Source: Escarpia spicata | Taxonomy: Eukaryota > Annelida > Polychaeta > Sabellida > Siboglinidae | Direction: 5' to 3' | DNA length: 64,000 bases | Assembly: GCA_963995525.1 (NCBI GenBank) | Contig: OZ023217.1 | Span: 28,521,819-28,585,818 of the forward strand | In this document: positions 53,401-61,200 of the stretch, piece by piece | Layout of the letters: every line of letters starts with the position of its first letter | Numbering within the stretch: position 1 is the stretch's first letter | Made by a program: the position numbers and the translations under genes | The notes under the pieces: generated by a model | Told to the model about the DNA's origin: nothing | Database searches by the model: none | What the model saw: only the letters and a program-made list of their open reading frames with translations

Positions 53401-56400
53401 TGTTTCATGGTGGATGGCGATATTTTTGTTTTCATTCACCAGGTGGCATTACACAACACTTGCATACTTTAAAACAGCATCTGGTCTTTGCGCTAGCATG
53501 TTGTTCTGAGCTGGAGTGGATACACATTTTGATCATAAGTTTGCATGTACCATGAATTTAAAACCAGTTATGATAGTCAAATATTGGAGACAATTACTAA
53601 CAGTGAAGGAGGAAACATGTGGTGTGCTGCTTACAATATGGACAACATATAGCTGGCCAGCCGTGTGTGTACAGCTCAGTAGTAAAGTTGTCTGTTGTTA
53701 GGAGAACAACTGCAAAATTTTACTTTTGACTGAAGCTCAGAAGGTAGTTCGATATGCAGAATATTATTCATGTAGGGACACTGATTTTCCGCGATCACGG
53801 AAAACGGACGGAATTCGCGGAATCCGGATCTTGAAACAGAATTGACCTTTTGGAACGGAAATTCTGTGATCATGGAAAATGGATGGAATTCCGCATAATG
53901 AACATTTTGACACAGGATTTGCATCTTCGAACGGAAATCTGTAAACGCTGAAAGAGTAGAATCACTAATACCGTAAACGATAATGACTTTATTGACGATA
54001 TTTTGAAACAAATATGATTACTATGCAATGGTATTAATTTATTTTTGTGGATTTATGATGCATGATTTTTTAAATGCACAAGGCAAATTGTTAAAAAGAC
54101 GTCGAAGTGCCATGGCTCCCATGCAACCTCGTGTCAACAACCGATATAAACAGGAACCCAGACGGAAGGCAATAACATAAACCATTTTGCAATCGTCTGG
54201 TTGTCCGCTAAGCGCACTGAAGACATGTCACTAATCAAATGTAGTTGTCACATCGTTAGAACACGCATTGTACAGATTCCTGTTTCAAACAAAAACTGGA
54301 AGGAATTAAAAACAGCCAAGTTACGCCTGCTCAGTGGTATAGTCTGCCTTTTGTAGTTCAAACAAATTCTGTTGGATGGCATCATATATAGTGCTAGCTA
54401 AAATGGTTCAACACAATTATTTGTGAAAAAGCATCAGTATTTGAACATTCAAAATCGTTAATATGATTGCTTGTATAATTTATATTTGTTAACTTATATA
54501 TTAAGCATTGCTTCATTAGAAACAACCAGTCATTTATATGTAATTGTGTGACAGGAATTATTTTAATTGATTATGTACGGTTGTTACTGTATTGCAAATT
54601 TTGCACAAATAAATGATGTTAGAAAAGTTAACCACACAGTAAAACAGTATTATTTAGATGCAAAGATCATAACATTACGGTATTTTAGATATTTCACAGA
54701 ATGTATTATTTTTAAAAGTTAATTTTGAAATAAAAAAAATCTTTTCTGAATAGAAATGGGCTTCTTTAAAAATGTATTTGAAATGCAACTTACCAGTATG
54801 CCATTTTTAAACGGAAAATGTGTTATTTGACATGGAAAATGCATCATTTGAAACGGAATTACTTTTTCTGAAACAAAAAATATGTTTGAAATGGAATTTG
54901 CCTTTTTTTAAACAGAAAATACGTCGTTTGAAACAGAATTTGCCTTTTTCTGAAACGGAATTTGCCTTTTTTTAAACGGAAAATCAGTATCCCTATTCAT
55001 TACGTTCATTACCAATTGCCACTACTAGACAGACAAGCGATTTACTCATTTGTTACATGGTTAAAAGGATAAACCCTTCTAGAGTCTGTAGTAGTAGAGG
55101 TTGTTGGGGAAACATGAACTAATGAGAGATTGCTATGACCTGCCTGTTGACAGATTGCGAGTGCAACATCCACAAACACTGCGTGGACCGCGTGCATGAA
55201 CCGTGCAACAAGAAGAAGAAAGAGAAGCAGCGGCAGTCAATGCTTGACAAGATCATCCGTAGCAAGCAACCCAACAACCCCAGTAAGTCATCTCTCCTCA
55301 TTAATGTATCATTAATATTAATTTGTTCCAAAGAGTAAATCTGTAGTTTGTGTAGCAGATTTTGGCTTTGTACCATCACACATATGAAGAGCACATAATA
55401 GCAATGTCCACATTAATATATATGCACATTAATATCATTAATACTTGATGCTATGTGAATCCCTGCTATAAGTACATTGTAAACGTACACTATACATAAA
55501 CATACACATAATTTATCATTTGTTCCCAGCTGTTTCAATTTGTCATTAATGATCTTGATAAAATCTGTTGGATAATTATAGATTTAGAAGTCTGTGTGAC
55601 AAAAAAATTAAATTGGTGAGAAGCTAAATATCAGAGTGGATGTTGAAATGTACAAACTGTTGGCGGTGTGAACGAGGCCGTTCCTTGCGTGTCATTCATC
55701 ACACTGACCTGTTTTGTGCTGCTATCAGTCGGACGCTTCCATCTGTACCTGGATAACCGCCATAGTATGTACATGTTCACCTCACACATTGATACCCCTT
55801 CAAGTGCCACTCAGCCTGTGGGTAAACTGAGCCCCATTGCGGGTATCGTTGAAGGGGTGTCAACGTGTGCAGAAGGGTCCGTTGTTGTGCTGTTTCCACG
55901 CTGTCTGTTGTTGCTCTTGCTCTACTTGTACAGTTTCAATCTGTGTATCAAATGCCTTTTCTCTCTAAAAGTCTTGTGTAAGCTGCGGTGTCATTTTCAC
56001 AAATGTATATATGCAGCCATCTCCAAACCTGCCTGTATTCACAAACAGATCTTCACATTCTGCCATTCGCTGAATTATCTTACTTAAATAATAATTTTTG
56101 TTATATGTAGTTAAGTCTGATGCATGTGATGTAGAAACAAAAAAGACTTGTTTGAAGGGTGTTGTTTGTAAGTGGCTGCATATGAGATCTTGCACCATGT
56201 ATGTTTGAAGGGTGCTGTTTGTAAGTGGCTGCATATGAGATCTTGCACCATGTATGTTTGAAGGGTGTTGTTTGTAAGTGGCTGCATATGAGATCTTACA
56301 CCATGTATGTTTGAAGGGTGCTGTTTGTAAGTGGCTGCATATGAGATCTTGCACCATGTATGTTTGAAGGGTGTTGTTTGTAAGTGGCTGCATATGAGAT

Positions 56401-58168
56401 CTTATACCATGTATGTTTGAAGGGTGCTGTTTGTAAGTGGCTGCATATGAGATCTTATACCATGTATGTTTGAAGGGTGCTGTTTGTAAGTGGCTGCATA
56501 TGAGATCTTGCACCACGTATGTTTGAAGGGTGCTGTTTGTAAGTGGCTGCATATGAGATCTTGCACCACGTATGTTTGAAGGGTGCTGTTTGTAAGTGGC
56601 TGCATATGAGATCTTATACCATGTATGTTTGAAGGGTGCTGTTTGTAAGTGGCTGCATATGAGATCTTGCACCACGTATGTTTGAAGGGTGCTGTTTGTA
56701 AGTGGCTGCATATGAGATCTTATACCATGTATGTTTGAAGGGTGCTGTTTGTAAGTGGCTGCATATGAGATCTTGCACCACGTATGTTTGAAGGGTGCTG
56801 TTTGTAAGTGGCTGCATATGAGATCTTGCACCATGTATGTTTGAAGGGTGTTGTTTGTAAGTGGCTGCATATGAGATCTTGCACCATGTATGTTTGAAGG
56901 GTGCTGTTTGTAAGTGGCTGCATATGAGATCTTGCACCATGTATGTTTGAAGGGTGCTGTTTGTAAGTGGCTGCATATGAGATCTTGCACCACGTATGTT
57001 TGAAGGGTGCTGTTTGTAAGTGGCTGCATATGAGATCTTATACCATGTATGTTTGAAGGGTGCTGTTTGTAAGTGGCTGCATATGAGATCTTGCACCACG
57101 TATGTTTGAAGGGTGCTGTTTGTAAGTGGCTGCATATGAGATCTTGCACCACGTATGTTTGAAGGGTGCTGTTTGTAAGTGGCTGCATATGAGATCTTAT
57201 ACCATGTATGTTTGAAGGGTGCTGTTTGTAAGTGGCTGCATATGAGATCTTGCACCACGTATGTTTGAAGGGTGCTGTTTGTAAGTGGCTGCATATGAGA
57301 TCTTATACCATGTATGTTTGAAGGGTGCTGTTTGTAAGTGGCTGCATATGAGATCTTGCACCACGTATGTTTGAAGGGTGCTGTTTGTAAGTGGCTGCAT
57401 ATGAGATCTTGTACCACGTATGTTTGCACATACACATGCACTTGCACACATGCACACTGCCTATATTTCGCCACACAGTTGTTTCTGTACTTAAAGCTGT
57501 TGGTAGTCTAACCTGATGTTTGTTACTACATACTGTCAGCATGCCATATCATGTTGTCATTGAATGTTGTGTAGAAAGAGTGTGCTTCTTTTATCTTTTT
57601 TCTGTAGCTAGTTTGTCTCTAGTGTAATGTGTCATGTATTTCATGGGAATGGGGGGTGCTTTGTGTATCTCATGTGGTGGTTCTTGTTTTGCTAGTAGTG
57701 CTTTGCATATGTATGTTTGTGGTGCATTTTCTATCACCTGTGGTGCTTTTTGTTTCATGTGTTCACTTTTTATTCATGTTGTCCGTAGCTGTGTAGGATA
57801 TGTGTTCTTTTAGTTTGTAGTTATTGGTTGTCATGGTTGTAGCATCAGTTGTAATTTGTTCTCTTTATTGGATTAGTTTATCACAGAGGGAACTGTACAT
57901 ATTCTGTCTAAAAATTTGACAAATGGAATAGTTGAATTATAGTTCTGTTATTTTATCCCTGTCATGCAGTGAGGTCATCGTTTCTTTTTCTGTGGTTGTT
58001 GCCATTTTTATGGGTCCAATAATAGATTCAATCTCAAATTAGCATATGTAGTTTCCCCACTGTCATTTTCCTAGCATTTCTGATTTGTGATCAGCTCAAT
58101 AAATGAGTGGTCCAATTTATGACGGATGGCAATATTATTTTACCTGAAACGTCAAGAATTCTATGTAG

Positions 58169-58267
<99 letters not shown>

Positions 58268-61200
58268 AGTACAGGAGTAAGTAGTACAGTTGGCATCCTT
58301 CATATACAGCTTCACTTGCTTTTTTCGCTGCTAGAGTTAACGTTGGTGTTAGTTTTCAGTTCCTTTCCTGTATCTTCCCTGTATCTCTGAGGTGATATGC
58401 ATCTGTGTGTAGGTTTGATGTCAGCTCGAGGTGTGTTAGAGGTAACAGTAGAGTGTGTATTGCATCTCACGCTTCACCAGCCATGACATGCAATAGTTGG
58501 TGTACTCTAGACGTGTGGCATTTAATAGGAGCCAGATGATTGACAGCTGTCAATCACTCCTTGTGTGGTCACTGAGAGCATTGGTTGTGGAACACAGCTG
58601 TACAGACACTGTCGTTTGGCATCAGCCGTCATTGAGTCCTGATCGGGCGACAATGTGCTTGATGCGTCATCTGAGGAGAGCCGTTGTTCGCTGCTCCTTA
58701 CATGACTTTACACTGTACGTTTGCTTCCACTCACACTCGTACTGCACATATCAGCGATGGCATCCGTCAAGTTTCCCATCACCGCGTCCACTGGCATGAC
58801 AACACAGACAAATTATGTGCATGCGTACGTGCATACGTGCGTGGGTGCATGCGTGCATACTAGTCACGGATGTGTGAGTAATACTGTGCTGGTGTGTCTC
58901 CTACAGTCGCGCCCTATCACGTGGTTAAAGACATGCACCACCGTAGTCAAGACGAGGGCTACACCAGTCCAACCACCCTGCCTCCCCCCTACCACATGCG
59001 TGCGAGCGCTAAGGAGGAGGATGACGATGATCTAGGTAACTTCTAGCATAAGGACATTGTGACCAAACCCTGCCGCAGACAGAATCCTGGTTGCATGTTT
59101 TGCCATTACGTTTTAGTTAATTCCGTTTGTTTTCTGATGATATTCTGTCAGTCACTTATCACCATTATTGCAAACAGTCACAAATTGCCCCACGGTTGCA
59201 CAGATGATGTGATATTTACATGATGTTTGGTGCAAATCAGGATTTGTCTGTGGGTGAGTTTCTGGTTACGATACAGAGTGGCGTGCTGTAAAAACTTAAA
59301 TCTCAACAGTTTGGATTGATGCAAAATGTTGTGGCGCTAATAATTAGTAGTGGTGGTAAGTATTGGATATAGCACATGATACAGCTAGCAAGGTAAGGGT
59401 GTCGACAGAAAGACCACTTGAAGTGACATAAGCAGACTTGGGAGCAGCACATGATACAGCTAGCAAGGTAAGGGTGTCGACAGAAAGACCACTTGAAGTG
59501 ACATAAGCAGACTTGGGAGCAGCACATGATACAGCTAGCAAGGTAAGGGTGTCGACAGAAAGACCACTTGAAGTGACATAAGCAGACTTGGGAGCAGCAC
59601 ATGATACAGCTAGCAAGGTAAGGGTGTCGACAGAAAGACCACTTGAAGTGACATAAGCAGACTTGGGAGCAGCACATGATACAGCTAGCAAGGTAAGGGT
59701 GTCGACAGAAAGACCACTTGAAGTGACATAAGCAGACTTGGGAGCAGCACATGATACAGCTAGCAAGGTAAGGGTGTCGACAGAAAGACCACTTGAAGTG
59801 ACATAAGCAGACTTGGGAGCAGCACATGATACAGCTAGCAAGGTAAGGGTGTCGACAGAAAGACCACTTGAAGTGACATAAGCAGACTTGGGAGCAGCAC
59901 ATGATACAGCTAGCAAGGTAAGGGTGTCGACAGAAAGACCACTTGAAGTGACATAAGCAGACTTGGGAGCAGCACATGATACAGCTAGCAAGGTAAGGGT
60001 GTCGACAGAAAGACCACTTGAAGTGACATAAGCAGACTTGGGAGCAATGGGCTGTGGGCATCACTTTGGTACAGTCTCCTGTTCGCACTGTCAGAGAAGT
60101 ACTTAGTCAAATCTATGGTATTGGCTCACATCTGCAGTTATTCTTTTGGAGTCTCACCATTGCCCTCTGATACTCAAGGCTGCAGCAGCTTTATGCTGGT
60201 GTTCTTCACATTTTTGTGTAGTCTGGTCTGATCCCATTTGCGTTCCTTACATTTCAACTGCTCTAGCAGTGTGTTGTGTGGTCAGTATTACATAGAAATA
60301 CTCTTATGGTTTTGGTAATTTTGTGCCGACTGCGGGTATCCTTATGGTTTCCTAGTTTTATTCAGCTCCTTTTTGAGGTGAATGACTAGTGTCAAGTGTT
60401 TAATTTATTTTTATTTTATAGTTTGTTCTTGTTGTTTGTTTCCATATCATATTGTGTTTTATTTTGTCTTTGGTCGTAGTAAGATGTGAAATGATAAGTA
60501 TGATGCTGGTCTGTTCTCTGTTGTAATCATTCACTTCTTGTGCTTACACAATCTCTTGCGCTATGCCATTGTGTCAGTAACTTGTAGTAATTAACTTTAG
60601 TAACAGTGCTTGCACACTTTGCTTTGGCAACAACTCTTCAGTTAACATTGATAACTGGTGGTCTATATTAATATTGTTTGTGCTAGCCAATATTTGGTGA
60701 CACTATCTCGAGGATCATTGGATTACTTAAAGTGATTGTTTTATACTTGTCATCAAGGTCTGACATCACTGGATCATTTACAGTGATTTATGTATACTTG
60801 TCATCATAGTCCGACATCACTGGATCATTTACACTGCTGTATACTTCCACTGTCATCATAGTCTGACATCACTGGATCATTTACAGTGATTGTTGTACAC
60901 ATGTCATCATAGTCCAACAACACTGGATCATTTCCAATGATTGTTGTACATTTGTTATCATATTACGACACCAGTGGATCATTTACTGTGATTGTTGTAC
61001 ACTTGTCATCATAGTTCGACATCACTGGATCATTTCAAATGATTGTTGTACACTTGTCACCATCGTCTGACATCACAGTCTGGCTTTTTTGGATATCTTG
61101 CTGCAGTAACCACTTAAGTCATGGTGACGATTGGCTGCAGTAATATGTGTACACGTGTAGACTGATGATCTGTCGATATGTGACATCTTGTGTGTCTCTG

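Larger units (their letters stand above)
55283..58906 (+). other. Intron dominated by tandem repeats
   Basis: 3.6 kb. Holds the 53-bp array (56150-57426) and the (TG)47 tract (58171-58264). The plus-strand 139-codon frame at 55668-56087 and the 100-104-codon frames at 58497-59035 have no domain and are not consistent with the exon frame. Confidence 0.8.

Noticed and set aside
55965..57474. Minus-strand frames of 407 and 286 codons with a repeating peptide
   Set aside because: They are read-through of the 53-bp minisatellite; all three frames are open because 53 is not a multiple of three and the unit has no stop on that strand.
59303..60088. Minus-strand frames of 261 and 215 codons, Cys-rich repeats
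   Set aside because: Product of the nine identical 75-bp units; no start, splice or domain context.
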